Assembly (NCBI GenBank): GCA_043738095.1
Contig: JAYSZI010000076.1
Span: forward strand, 1 to 64,000
Direction of reading: 5' to 3'
DNA length: 64,000 nucleotides
Origin: Lysobacter_K sp043738095
GTDB lineage: Bacteria; Pseudomonadota; Gammaproteobacteria; Xanthomonadales; Xanthomonadaceae
Shown here: in pieces, positions 1 through 8,380 of the stretch
Numbering within the stretch: position 1 is the first letter of the stretch
Layout: each line of letters starts with the position of its first letter
Notes under the pieces: generated by a model
Told to the model about the DNA's origin: nothing
Seen by the model: only the letters and a program-made list of their open reading frames with translations
Database searches by the model: none
Made by a program: the position numbers and the translations under genes

Positions 1-190
1 CGTCAAGGAAGAAGACGTCACCAACAACGCTTCGTTCGTCGACGATCTCGGCGCGGATTCGCTCGACACCGTCGAGCTGGTGATGGCGCTCGAGGAAGAA
101 TTCGAGTGCGAGATCCCGGACGAAGAAGCCGAGAAGATCACCTCGGTGCAGCAAGCAATCGATTACGTCAAGACCCACGTCAAGGCGTAA
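1..190 (+). CDS. acpP: Acyl carrier protein (5' end missing)
   Basis: This is the C-terminal 62 residues of an acyl carrier protein, cut by the window edge; the reading frame starts at base 2. The phosphopantetheine attachment motif GADSLDTVEL is present, with the modified serine codon at 59-61. The acidic helix EEEFECEIPDEEAEKI that follows is typical of bacterial AcpP. ACP carries growing acyl chains in type II fatty acid synthesis in the cytoplasm. It lies directly upstream of fabF, its usual partner, but a hairpin terminator separates them. Identification is secure. Confidence 0.96.
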   Translation, partial: VKEEDVTNNASFVDDLGADSLDTVELVMALEEEFECEIPDEEAEKITSVQQAIDYVKTHVKA

Positions 191-243
191 GTCTTAGCTG
201 AAGGCAGCAGTTCGCCCAGGCGACTGCTGCCAATGTCATTCCG

Positions 244-269
244 GGGCCGCATTGCGGCCCTGCGTTTTT
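244..269 (+). terminator. Intrinsic terminator between acpP and fabF
   Basis: A perfect 7 bp stem (GGGCCGC at 244-250, GCGGCCC at 254-260) with an ATT loop is followed, four bases later, by five T at 265-269. It sits 54 bases after the acpP stop. It probably ends or attenuates the abundant acpP transcript before fabF. Confidence 0.75.
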
Positions 270-384
270 CGGTTGCAAGAACGCGCATTGCGGGTCCCTT
301 TCGTTGTCGCTGGCGGACCCGTGTCACCGTTGCATGCGCGTGGCCGGCACAGGGTTCGGCCTAGCGCGCCAGTTGGAGTTTTCC

Positions 385-1638
385 ATGTCCGATCGTTCCC
401 TCCGCACCCGGCGTGTCGTCGTTACCGGCCTGGGCATCGTTTCGCCGCTGGGCAACGACCTTGCCAGCAGTTGGGACGGCATCGTTAACGGCCGCTCGGG
501 CATCGGCCCCATCACCCATTTTGATGCGTCCGCGTTCACCACGCGCATCGCGGGCCAAGTGCGCGACTTCGATGTCACCCGCTGGGTCACCCCGAAAGAC
601 GCGCGCAAGATGGACGAGTTCATCCACTACGGCGTGGCGGCTTCGATGATGGCGATGGCCGATGCCGATCTGAAGGTCGACGACGGCAATGCCGAACGCA
701 TTGGCGCGCTGATCGGATCGGGCATCGGCGGTGTTGTTGGGATCGAACAGCAGACGATCAAGCTGCACGAAGGTGGCCCGCGCAAGATTTCGCCGTTCTA
801 CGTGCCCAGCACAATCATCAACATGTTGCCCGGGCAGGTGTCGTTGTTGACCGGGATCAAGGGCCCGAATTTTTCTGCCGTGTCAGCGTGTGCGACCGCG
901 AACCATTCGATCGGAATGGCGATGCGCATGATCCAGTACGGCGACGCCGATGTGATGATCGCCGGCGGCGCCGAACGCGGCTCGTCGCCAACCTCGGTCG
1001 GTGGGTTCTGCTCGATGAAGGCGATGTCGACCCGAAATGACGATCCGACCCGCGCATCACGGCCGTGGGACAAGGACCGCGACGGGTTCGTGCTCGGCGA
1101 TGGCGCCGGCATTCTAGTGCTCGAGGAATACGAACGTGCCAAGGCTCGCGGCGCGCGCATCTATTGCGAGCTCGCCGGCTTCGGCGCGACCTCCGACGCC
1201 TTCCACATGACCGCGCCCAGTCAGGACGGTGAAGGGCCCGCGCGCTGCATGGTGGCGGCGCTCAAGGACGCCGGCGTCAATGCCGACCAAGTCGGTTATC
1301 TCAACGCGCACGGCACCTCCACGCCGCTGGGCGACCTGGCCGAAACGTTGGCGATCAAACGCGCCCTCGGCGACCACGCCTACACGACGATGGTCAGTTC
1401 GACCAAGTCGATGACCGGCCATCTGCTCGGCGCGGCCGGCGGGGTCGAGGCGATCTTTTCAGTGATGGCGCTGCACGCGGGCATCGTTCCGCCCACAATC
1501 AATCTGGATGAGCCGGGGGAGGGTTGCGACCTCGACTACGTACCGAACGTGGCGCGTGAGGCGAAGATCGACGTTGCGGTATCGAATGGTTTCGGCTTCG
1601 GCGGCACTAATGGAACGTTAGTGTTCGCTCGGATCTGA
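385..1638 (+). CDS. fabF: Beta-ketoacyl-ACP synthase II
   Basis: FabF condenses malonyl-ACP with acyl-ACP in the elongation step of fatty acid synthesis. The 417-residue protein has the thiolase-fold catalytic triad: Cys169 in SACATANHS, His309 in NAHGTSTPLGD and His346 in TGHLLGAAG. It ends with the glycine-rich GFGFGGTNG motif. The start chosen is ATG 385 (MSDRSLRTRRVVVTG), which has a GGAG ribosome site at 375-378; an upstream in-frame start at 304 would add 27 residues with no family match. The length matches FabF (about 412 residues). Confidence 0.96.
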   Translation: MSDRSLRTRRVVVTGLGIVSPLGNDLASSWDGIVNGRSGIGPITHFDASAFTTRIAGQVRDFDVTRWVTPKDARKMDEFIHYGVAASMMAMADADLKVDDGNAERIGALIGSGIGGVVGIEQQTIKLHEGGPRKISPFYVPSTIINMLPGQVSLLTGIKGPNFSAVSACATANHSIGMAMRMIQYGDADVMIAGGAERGSSPTSVGGFCSMKAMSTRNDDPTRASRPWDKDRDGFVLGDGAGILVLEEYERAKARGARIYCELAGFGATSDAFHMTAPSQDGEGPARCMVAALKDAGVNADQVGYLNAHGTSTPLGDLAETLAIKRALGDHAYTTMVSSTKSMTGHLLGAAGGVEAIFSVMALHAGIVPPTINLDEPGEGCDLDYVPNVAREAKIDVAVSNGFGFGGTNGTLVFARI

Positions 1639-1813
1639 GCGCCAGCGAGTCGGTGCGCGCATCTCGACCACACTTTTGTCAGGAGCAAAATCACCGCAAT
1701 GCGGTCCGCCGCGAGCGCTGCAGTTTTGGTGGGTGCGATGGTAGGTCCAGACCAGTACTACAGGCCCGCGCCGTTTTTCTGATGCTAGCGCAACGACCGT
1801 CTCCCGGAATCCG

Positions 1814-3184
1814 ATGCTGCTGACCCGCGCGCTGCCTTCAACGATCGATCTGCTGTCGCTGCACCGGCTCGCCCCGCAGCGCTACCCGATGCTGCTCGAA
1901 TCCAGCGCTCACGGCACCGCGCAAGGGCGTTGGGACTTGCTGCTGGCCGCGAGCGGCGAATCATTGCGACTCGAAGTCGACGGTGTCTGCCGTGATCACG
2001 ACGACCAGACGGTCGCTGGTGATTTTCTCACTGCATTGGACGCGCTATGGCGGTCGCAGCGCGTTGCGCGCGACGAGCCGCGTTGGCCGTTCCGCGGGGG
2101 CTGGGCGCTGCTGCTGGGTTATGAACTTGCCGCGCAGGTCGAGCCAGTGTTGCGTCTGCCGCCGGCGCTCGGCGGTTTGCCAGTGGCGCTGGCGCTGCGC
2201 TGCCCGGCGGCGGTCCTGCGTGATCGCGTCACGGGTGAATGCATGGCCGTGGCTGAGCCCGCGCACGCGACCTTGCTCGATGCGATCGCGCGCGATACCG
2301 CCGATGCTCAACGGCTTGCGCCATTGCCGCCTTGGCAAGCGCCGGTCGCGATCGACGAGGAGCTGCCGCAGCGCTACACCGATGGCGTCGCGCGCATTCT
2401 CGATTACCTGCGCGCTGGCGATGTGTTCCAGGTCAATCTGTCGCGCGGCTGGCAGGCGCGATTCGACGCGCGAGTGGAACCGGCAGCGTTGTTCCAGCGA
2501 CTGCGCGACAACAACCCGGCACCGTTCGCTGGCGTGTTCGCCGGGGTGGGATGGGCCGTGGTCAGTGCCTCGCCGGAACGGCTGGTCGCGGTCCGCGGCG
2601 ACGTCGTCGAAACCCGCCCGATCGCCGGCACGCGCGCGCGCGCCGCTGGCGATGACGATAGCGCGCGAACCCGCGAGCTCATCGGCCACCCTAAGGAACG
2701 CGCCGAGCACGTGATGCTGATCGACCTGGAGCGCAACGACCTCGGCCGCGTGTGCACGCCGGGCAGCGTTGAAGTCGATGAATTGATGACCGTCGAGAGC
2801 TATGCCCACGTCCATCACATCGTCAGCAACGGGCGCGGCCGGCTGCGCAGCGACGCGACGCCTGGCGAGGTTATAAGCGCGGTGTTCCCTGGCGGCACGA
2901 TCACTGGCTGCCCGAAAGTGCGCTGCATGCAGATCATCGCCGAGTTGGAAACGCAGGGCCGTGGGGCCTATACCGGCGCGATGGGTTGGCTCAACCGCGA
3001 TGGCGACCTCGACCTCAACATCTTGATTCGTAGCGCCGAAATAGAAGCGGGCGAGGCTGGTCGCAGCCGACTACGCTTCCGTACCGGCGCGGGCATCGTC
3101 GCCGACTCCGATCCGCAACACGAGCTCGACGAAACCCGCGCCAAGGCGCGCGGCATGTTGCGTGCACTGGGCGTGGCCGAATGA
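1814..3184 (+). CDS. pabB: Aminodeoxychorismate synthase component I
   Basis: PabB converts chorismate and ammonia into 4-amino-4-deoxychorismate for folate synthesis, using ammonia from a PabA-type glutaminase that is not in this window. The 456-residue protein has a weak N-terminal anthranilate-synthase-like domain and a conserved chorismate-binding domain containing RPIAGTRAR, DLERNDLGRVC, PGGTITGCPKVRCMQII (about residue 360) and GAYTGAMGW. It overlaps pabC by the four bases ATGA, so the two are probably translationally coupled. A TrpE assignment is less likely because pabC follows immediately. Confidence 0.93.
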   Translation: MLLTRALPSTIDLLSLHRLAPQRYPMLLESSAHGTAQGRWDLLLAASGESLRLEVDGVCRDHDDQTVAGDFLTALDALWRSQRVARDEPRWPFRGGWALLLGYELAAQVEPVLRLPPALGGLPVALALRCPAAVLRDRVTGECMAVAEPAHATLLDAIARDTADAQRLAPLPPWQAPVAIDEELPQRYTDGVARILDYLRAGDVFQVNLSRGWQARFDARVEPAALFQRLRDNNPAPFAGVFAGVGWAVVSASPERLVAVRGDVVETRPIAGTRARAAGDDDSARTRELIGHPKERAEHVMLIDLERNDLGRVCTPGSVEVDELMTVESYAHVHHIVSNGRGRLRSDATPGEVISAVFPGGTITGCPKVRCMQIIAELETQGRGAYTGAMGWLNRDGDLDLNILIRSAEIEAGEAGRSRLRFRTGAGIVADSDPQHELDETRAKARGMLRALGVAE

Positions 3185-4014
3185 CCGTGCGCGTGTTCGT
3201 CGGCGCGGCGCCGGTCGCGGCCATCCCGGCAGGTGACCGCGGCTTTGCATACGGTGATGGTCTGTTCGAAACCATGCGCGCCCATGGCGGCGATGTGCCG
3301 TGGTGGGACCGCCATTGGGCGCGGCTCGAGCGCGGTGCCGCGCGTCTGTGCCTCGCGCTGCCCGAGCAGAACCAAGTACACGCCGAGGCGAGACGGTTGC
3401 TGGACGGCGCCGACTGCGTGTTGAAACTCGTGGTCAGCCGCGGTGACGGCGGTCGCGGGTATTCCCCAGACGATGCCCAGATACCCACGTGGGTTTTGAC
3501 ACAGCATCCGTTGCCGGCCCACGCGCCCGGCGGCTTGAAGCTGCGCTGGTGCGATACGCGCTTGGCACTCCAACCCCTGCTAGCTGGGCTTAAGCACTGC
3601 AACCGGCTTGAACAGGTGCTCGCGCGCGGCGAATGGCGTGATCTGCCCGCGCCGGAAGTCGATGCCGATGACGGTCTAATGCGTAGCACCGAGGGCGACG
3701 TGGTCTGCGCTACCGCTGCCAACCTGTTCGTGCTGACGGGCGGGCGCTGGCTTACGCCCCGATTAGAGCGCTGCGGAGTCGAAGGGATCTCTCGCGCTTG
3801 GGTGATGGCGGCCCAGGCGACGGAGGAAGTGCGCTTGACCGTGATCGACGTCGAAACGGCCGACGCAGTTTTCCTGTGCAATGCCGTGCGCGGTATCCTG
3901 CCGGTGGCACGGCTTGGCACGCGCGTCTGGACGCAGCATCCGCAGGTGAAGGCGCTACAACAGCGCCTGGCCACCGATCATCCCGCCTTTACCGTCACCC
4001 CGGAGTTGTCGTGA
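3181..4014 (+). CDS. pabC: Aminodeoxychorismate lyase
   Basis: PabC is the PLP-dependent lyase that releases pyruvate and 4-aminobenzoate from aminodeoxychorismate. The 277-residue protein is a fold-type IV PLP enzyme. It begins with the typical GDRGFAYGDGLFETMR segment, and Lys138 in LLAGLKHCNRLEQ is the predicted Schiff-base lysine. The loop TAANLFVLTGGRWLTP fits this family. Its start overlaps the pabB stop and its stop overlaps the GTG start of mltG. A D-amino acid or branched-chain aminotransferase of the same fold is the only alternative, and the pabB context argues against it. Confidence 0.93.
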   Translation: MTVRVFVGAAPVAAIPAGDRGFAYGDGLFETMRAHGGDVPWWDRHWARLERGAARLCLALPEQNQVHAEARRLLDGADCVLKLVVSRGDGGRGYSPDDAQIPTWVLTQHPLPAHAPGGLKLRWCDTRLALQPLLAGLKHCNRLEQVLARGEWRDLPAPEVDADDGLMRSTEGDVVCATAANLFVLTGGRWLTPRLERCGVEGISRAWVMAAQATEEVRLTVIDVETADAVFLCNAVRGILPVARLGTRVWTQHPQVKALQQRLATDHPAFTVTPELS

Positions 4015-5069
4015 GTCGAAAACGCAAACGTCGCTTCGGTAGCGTGTCCTTCTTGATCCTGATGATGATCGCCGGTGCCTCCGCGTTCTGGCTGTGGCAG
4101 CGCTACACCAGCTTTGCCGACGCGCCACTGACGGGCCTTGAAGTGGGCGAGAGTGTCATCGTCGAACGCGGCGATTCATTGCCCGTAGTGGTTCGAAAGC
4201 TGGACGCAGCCGGCGTCGGCGTCGGCGAGTTGCTGGAGTGGCGGGTGCTGGCGCAACAGCTGGGCGCGGCCGGAAAGCTGCAAGTTGGTGAATACACGCT
4301 TGCCCCCGGCACCTCGCCGCGGGCGCTGCTGGTGGCGATGCGCGATGGCAAGGTGATCCAGCGTCGCTTCACCCTCGTAGAAGGCTGGAATATCCGCGAA
4401 TTGCGCGCCGCTTTGGCCAAGGCCACGCCATTACAACAAGACACGGCGCAGCTCGACGATGCCGCGCTGATGAAGGCGCTTGGGCGCCCCGGCCAGCATC
4501 CGGAAGGACGTTTCCTGCCCGAGACGTACCTCTACACCGCTGGCGACAGCGACCTGGATGTGCTCAAGCGTGCCCACGCCGCAATGACCAAGGCACTGGC
4601 GTCTGCTTGGGCGCAGCGTCAACCTGATACGGTGCTCAAAGCGCCGGACGAAATGTTGACGCTGGCGTCGATCGTGGAGAAGGAAACCGGCATCGCCGCG
4701 GAGCGGCCACAGATCGCCGGCTTGTTTGCGCAGCGCCTGAAAATCGGCATGCGGCTGCAGACCGATCCGACCGTGATCTACGGCATCGGTGCGAGCTACG
4801 ACGGCAACATCCGACGCACCGATCTGCTCACCGATACGCCGTACAACACCTACACCCGCACCGGGCTGCCGCCCACGCCGATCGCGATGCCCGGTGTCGA
4901 TGCGCTCCAAGCGGTGGCCAAGCCCGCGCCCAGCGAGTTCCTATACTTCGTCGCGATCGGCGATGGCACGGGCCGCCATCTGTTCGCGCGCACGCTGGCC
5001 GAACACGAAGCGAACGTGCGTACCTATCTGCAGAAGTACCGCGCCACGCAGTCCCAGGGCGCGCAGTGA
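4011..5069 (+). CDS. mltG: Endolytic murein transglycosylase MltG (YceG-like)
   Basis: MltG is an inner-membrane lytic transglycosylase proposed to terminate nascent glycan strands. The chosen GTG start at 4011 overlaps the pabC stop as GTGA and gives 352 residues. A basic RKRKRR stretch is followed by one transmembrane helix (about residues 10-26). The YceG domain contains EGWNIRELRAAL, LPETYLY, the catalytic-Glu motif SIVEKETG (220-227), LQTDPTVIYG and YNTYTRTGLPPTPI. The order pabC-mltG-tmk-holB is conserved widely in gammaproteobacteria. Confidence 0.94.
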   Translation: MSRKRKRRFGSVSFLILMMIAGASAFWLWQRYTSFADAPLTGLEVGESVIVERGDSLPVVVRKLDAAGVGVGELLEWRVLAQQLGAAGKLQVGEYTLAPGTSPRALLVAMRDGKVIQRRFTLVEGWNIRELRAALAKATPLQQDTAQLDDAALMKALGRPGQHPEGRFLPETYLYTAGDSDLDVLKRAHAAMTKALASAWAQRQPDTVLKAPDEMLTLASIVEKETGIAAERPQIAGLFAQRLKIGMRLQTDPTVIYGIGASYDGNIRRTDLLTDTPYNTYTRTGLPPTPIAMPGVDALQAVAKPAPSEFLYFVAIGDGTGRHLFARTLAEHEANVRTYLQKYRATQSQGAQ

Positions 5070-5713
5070 GCGAAGCGGCACTGCAGGTGCGGCCGCGCCT
5101 GATCACGCTGGAAGGCGGTGAAGGCGCTGGCAAGTCCACGGTGCTGGCGGCGTTGCGCGACACGTTGCAGGCCACTGGCGCGCAGGTCGTGTGCACGCGC
5201 GAGCCAGGCGGCACTCCCCTGGCCGAACAGATCCGCGGTCTACTGCTCGACACCCATCACGAACCGCCCGCGCCGGTGACGGAGTTGCTGCTGATGTTTG
5301 CCGCACGCGCACAACACGTGCGCGACACCCTGCTTCCTGCGCTAGAGCGCGGGGACTGGGTGCTCAGCGATCGTTTCACCGATGCCAGCTATGCGTACCA
5401 GGGCGCGGGCCGCGGCGGCGACGATGCGTTCATCGCCCAGCTTGAGCGCCACGCGGTCGGGATTGCACCGGCGCTGACGCTGTTGCTCGACGTGCCGGTC
5501 GCCGTAGGCCTGCAGCGCGTGCGCGGCCGTGGCGCCGCGGACCGGATCGAAAGCGAGCGTGACGAGTTCTTTGAACGCGTGCGCGCCGGTTATCTCGCAC
5601 GCGCCGCCGCCCAGCCGCAACGCTTCCGCGTGATCGATGCCACGCAAACGGCCGAGCAAGTGGCGGCGCAGGCCGTCGCCTATCTACGTGCGCACATGGA
5701 CACGGTGCCATGA
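5066..5713 (+). CDS. tmk: Thymidylate kinase
   Basis: Tmk phosphorylates dTMP to dTDP. The 215-residue protein shows the P-loop GGEGAGKST near the N-terminus, the TREPGGTPLAEQIR motif, SDRFTDASYAYQGAGRG for nucleotide binding, and an arginine-containing LID region (RGRGAADRIE). The GTG start overlaps the mltG stop by four bases. The short stretch before holB carries a direct repeat, GCCATGAGCCC, at 5707-5717 and 5745-5755. Confidence 0.95.
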   Translation: MSEAALQVRPRLITLEGGEGAGKSTVLAALRDTLQATGAQVVCTREPGGTPLAEQIRGLLLDTHHEPPAPVTELLLMFAARAQHVRDTLLPALERGDWVLSDRFTDASYAYQGAGRGGDDAFIAQLERHAVGIAPALTLLLDVPVAVGLQRVRGRGAADRIESERDEFFERVRAGYLARAAAQPQRFRVIDATQTAEQVAAQAVAYLRAHMDTVP

Positions 5714-5761
5714 GCCCCGTAGCACCCTATCGCGCGGAGTTAGGGCCATGAGCCCTGCCCA

Positions 5762-6730
5762 ATGAATACGTTTTCGCCTTGGCAGCAGCGCCTGTACGAC
5801 CAGGCGGCGGCCGCGATCGACGCCGGCAGGCTCGGCCACGGTCTGTTGTTCTGCGGTCCTGCGCAACTGGGCAAGCGCGCGGTTGCGATGCGACTGGCGC
5901 AACGTTTGCTGTGTACGGACCGCGGTGCCGACGGCGAGCCTTGCGGGGCGTGTCGGGGGTGCCGGCTGTATGCCGCGGGCACGCATCCGGACTACCAGCT
6001 GATGTCGTTCATCCCGAACAAGGAAGGCACGCGGCTGCGGACCGAAATCGTGATCGAACAGGTGCGCCGATTGTCCGAACAAATGCAGTTGACGCCGCAG
6101 TACGGTGGCGCACAAATCGCGATCGTCGATCCTGCCGACGCGATCAATCATGCCGCTAGCAATGCCCTGCTCAAGACGCTGGAAGAACCGGTCGCGGGTC
6201 GCTACTTGTGGTTGATCAGCGCCCATCCCGCGCGGCTGTCGGCCACGATCCGCAGCCGTTGCCAGCGCCTCGAATTCCGTCTGCCGCCGCGCGCCGACGC
6301 CCTCGCGTGGCTGCTGGGGCTGGAGCATCCGGACGCGGCGGCGAACGAAGCGCTCGACGCCGCCCGTGGCCATCCCGGCCTGGCCCACGACTGGTTGCAC
6401 AGCAGCGGCCTCCAGATCCGCCGTGAGGTCGCCAGCGACCTCGCCAAGCTGACGCGCGGCGAGGCAGGTGCGGTAGAGACCGCGCAGCGCTGGGCCGCCG
6501 ACGAGCACGCGTCACTGCGCCTGCGCCATGCCGCCGACTTGGCCGTGGCTCAGGCCGCAGGCTTGACCGACCCGGTCCGCACGCGCAGGCTCGCGCTGTG
6601 GTTCGATCTGGCCAACCGCACCCGTGACCTGCTGCGGACCACGGTACGCGCCGATTTGGCGATCGTTGAATGTTTGATGGCTTGGTGCGTGAATGAAGGT
6701 CGGCAGTCCCCAGGAGGACGCAAGGAATGA
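5762..6730 (+). CDS. holB: DNA polymerase III delta' subunit
   Basis: Delta' is the rigid stator of the clamp loader that places the beta clamp on DNA. The 322-residue protein has the degenerate P-loop region CGPAQLGKRAVAMRL. Four cysteines (C51, C61, C64, C67; EPCGACRGC) form the zinc site, spaced like those of E. coli HolB. The sequence NALLKTLEEPVAGRYLWLIS and the SATIRSRCQRLEF (SRC) motif follow. It is coupled to the PilZ gene by an ATGA overlap. The conserved tmk-holB-pilZ order supports the call. Confidence 0.94.
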   Translation: MNTFSPWQQRLYDQAAAAIDAGRLGHGLLFCGPAQLGKRAVAMRLAQRLLCTDRGADGEPCGACRGCRLYAAGTHPDYQLMSFIPNKEGTRLRTEIVIEQVRRLSEQMQLTPQYGGAQIAIVDPADAINHAASNALLKTLEEPVAGRYLWLISAHPARLSATIRSRCQRLEFRLPPRADALAWLLGLEHPDAAANEALDAARGHPGLAHDWLHSSGLQIRREVASDLAKLTRGEAGAVETAQRWAADEHASLRLRHAADLAVAQAAGLTDPVRTRRLALWFDLANRTRDLLRTTVRADLAIVECLMAWCVNEGRQSPGGRKE

Positions 6731-7080
6731 GTGCAGGTGCAGCGCGGCAGGGCATCTTGTCGTTGGCGGTTAAGGACAAGGCGACGCTGTACAACGCGTA
6801 CATGCCGTTCCTGAAATATGGCGGCATCTTCGTGCCGACGCCGAAGCGCTATTTCCTTGGCGATGAGGTGTTCCTGCTACTGACGTTGCCCGAGTCGAGC
6901 GAACGCCTGCCAGTTGCCGGCAAGGTGGTCTGGGTTACGCCAACCGGCGCCCAAGGCAACCGTCCGGCCGGTATCGGTGTGCAGTTCGGCGAGAGCGCTG
7001 AGGGCGAGGCGGTCAAGAGCAGGATCGAGGCCCTGCTGGCGGGCATGCTCAACGCGGAAAGGCCGACAGACACTATGTGA
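6727..7080 (+). CDS. pilZ: PilZ-domain protein, type IV pilus assembly type
   Basis: This 117-residue protein is a stand-alone PilZ domain like the one next to holB in Pseudomonas and Xanthomonas, which is needed for type IV pilus biogenesis. Visible segments include PFLKYGGIFVPTPKRYFLGDEV, here split around residues 24-45, and GKVVWVTP...AGIGVQF. The RxxxR and (D/N)xSxxG motifs that bind c-di-GMP are absent, as in the original PilZ, so it probably does not sense c-di-GMP itself. It partners with the PilB/FimX machinery in related species; those genes are not in this window. Confidence 0.9.
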   Translation: MSAGAARQGILSLAVKDKATLYNAYMPFLKYGGIFVPTPKRYFLGDEVFLLLTLPESSERLPVAGKVVWVTPTGAQGNRPAGIGVQFGESAEGEAVKSRIEALLAGMLNAERPTDTM

Positions 7081-7143
7081 CGCGCTCAGGCAGGCGGGCG
7101 TTCGTTTGAGTTGGATCGTGATCCATCACCGAAGGGGAGCGTC

Positions 7144-8274
7144 ATGCGTACGCCATGTCTCACACTACTTTTCGTCTGTATTGCGGTGTCATTGCCGGTG
7201 TCGCCCGCGTTGGCGCAGGCTTCGAAGCGGGCCCAGCCCGTAATCCAAGCGGTACCCAACGTGAAGCTTTCCACGTTACAGCAAATGGACCCGAGCCGGT
7301 GGCAGCGCATGCACCAACTGCATGAAGCGCGCGCCGCCGCCGAGGTCGCCGACATCGTGGGCGCATTGCGCGACGGCATGGTCGGAAAGCAGCCCGGCCT
7401 CACCGACAACGGGGGTTTGACTGATCGCACCACCGGGCGCGCGAGCGACCGCCTCGGTGCGGCGAAACCCGGACAGGCGCCCGGCTATCAAGATCCGTTG
7501 GGTAATCACAACGCCGGAATCAATAGCCGCCTGCGCGGCACGCCACCGCGCAGTACCGTCGTCGGTCCCGGCGGCATTCCCACGAACCGGACCGGGCTGG
7601 CTGCCAGCTCCAGTACCGAGTCCATCGTCGGTCACGGGGTGCGCACGACCACCACCACGTTCCGCAGCGATCGCACCGGCGCGACCTTTCTGATCTATTC
7701 GGTAAGCTACGACAGCGCGAGCGGCCGACTAGTCGGCTGGAGCGCCACGGCCGTCGACGGATACGGCGACTCGCGCACGCAACTCAACCACGTCGATTAC
7801 CGTGGACCCAATGGCGATGTGCCCGTGGTCACCACGACGGTATCCCAGCGGGCGGGTGACGCCGGCGCCCACACCGGAGGCACAGAATCGTCTGGCACCG
7901 TCACCCGGCCGCTAATGCCCACCGATCCACCGGTGCAGGATCCAGTAGTGGCCAAAAGGCCTACGAGCGGCCAGCCCATCGCCGAGGAAGGCACCCCGGT
8001 ACAGTTGCCGGTGATGCCGTGGGGTATCCAGTGCAACCCAATCACCGGTTTCTGCACCGAGGGCATGAAGCTAGGCAACAATCAGGTGAATCCGGGCCCC
8101 GCAGGGGCATCGAATTCGGCCGGTTCCGGCCCGCGCGTCAACGTCGATCCGAAGACGCTGGTGATCAATCCCAATCCGGTCTATCCCCAGGGGCAGGGAT
8201 CGCCGAGGCCGATCGATCGTGACGGCGCCACGCCCGGAGCGCGTCCGCCCCCGCCGCCGGAGGGCGACGACTGA
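7144..8274 (+). CDS. Secreted protein of unknown function, Pro/Gly-rich tail
   Basis: I do not recognise this 376-residue protein. ATG 7144 is preceded by AAGGGGAG, which supports the start. Residues 1-25 form a clear Sec signal peptide ending in SPALAQA, so the product should be exported. A low-complexity stretch rich in Gly, Pro, Arg and Thr follows. A possible folded core around residues 160-245 contains TTTTFRSDRTGATFLIYSVSYD. A cysteine pair occurs in WGIQCNPITGFC, and the proline-rich tail ends in PPPPPEGDD. It stands alone between pilZ and a convergent gene. Nothing suggests recent transfer. Confidence 0.75.
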   Translation: MRTPCLTLLFVCIAVSLPVSPALAQASKRAQPVIQAVPNVKLSTLQQMDPSRWQRMHQLHEARAAAEVADIVGALRDGMVGKQPGLTDNGGLTDRTTGRASDRLGAAKPGQAPGYQDPLGNHNAGINSRLRGTPPRSTVVGPGGIPTNRTGLAASSSTESIVGHGVRTTTTTFRSDRTGATFLIYSVSYDSASGRLVGWSATAVDGYGDSRTQLNHVDYRGPNGDVPVVTTTVSQRAGDAGAHTGGTESSGTVTRPLMPTDPPVQDPVVAKRPTSGQPIAEEGTPVQLPVMPWGIQCNPITGFCTEGMKLGNNQVNPGPAGASNSAGSGPRVNVDPKTLVINPNPVYPQGQGSPRPIDRDGATPGARPPPPPEGDD

Positions 8275-8345
8275 GCTGGCGTAGAGGTGGGGCGCGGGCG
8301 TCGAGGGCGACCCCAACGACGCGTCAGTTTTCGGGTGGGTTATCC

Positions 8346-8371
8346 GGTCGGCCGTCGAGTGCCGGCCGACC
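8346..8371. terminator. Hairpin between convergent genes, possible bidirectional terminator
   Basis: A perfect 8 bp stem (GGTCGGCC at 8346-8353, GGCCGACC at 8364-8371) lies between two convergent genes, ten bases from the stop of the right-hand one. There is no good T run on either strand, so termination by this hairpin is only plausible. Confidence 0.4.
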
Positions 8372-8380
8372 CTGTTGCTG

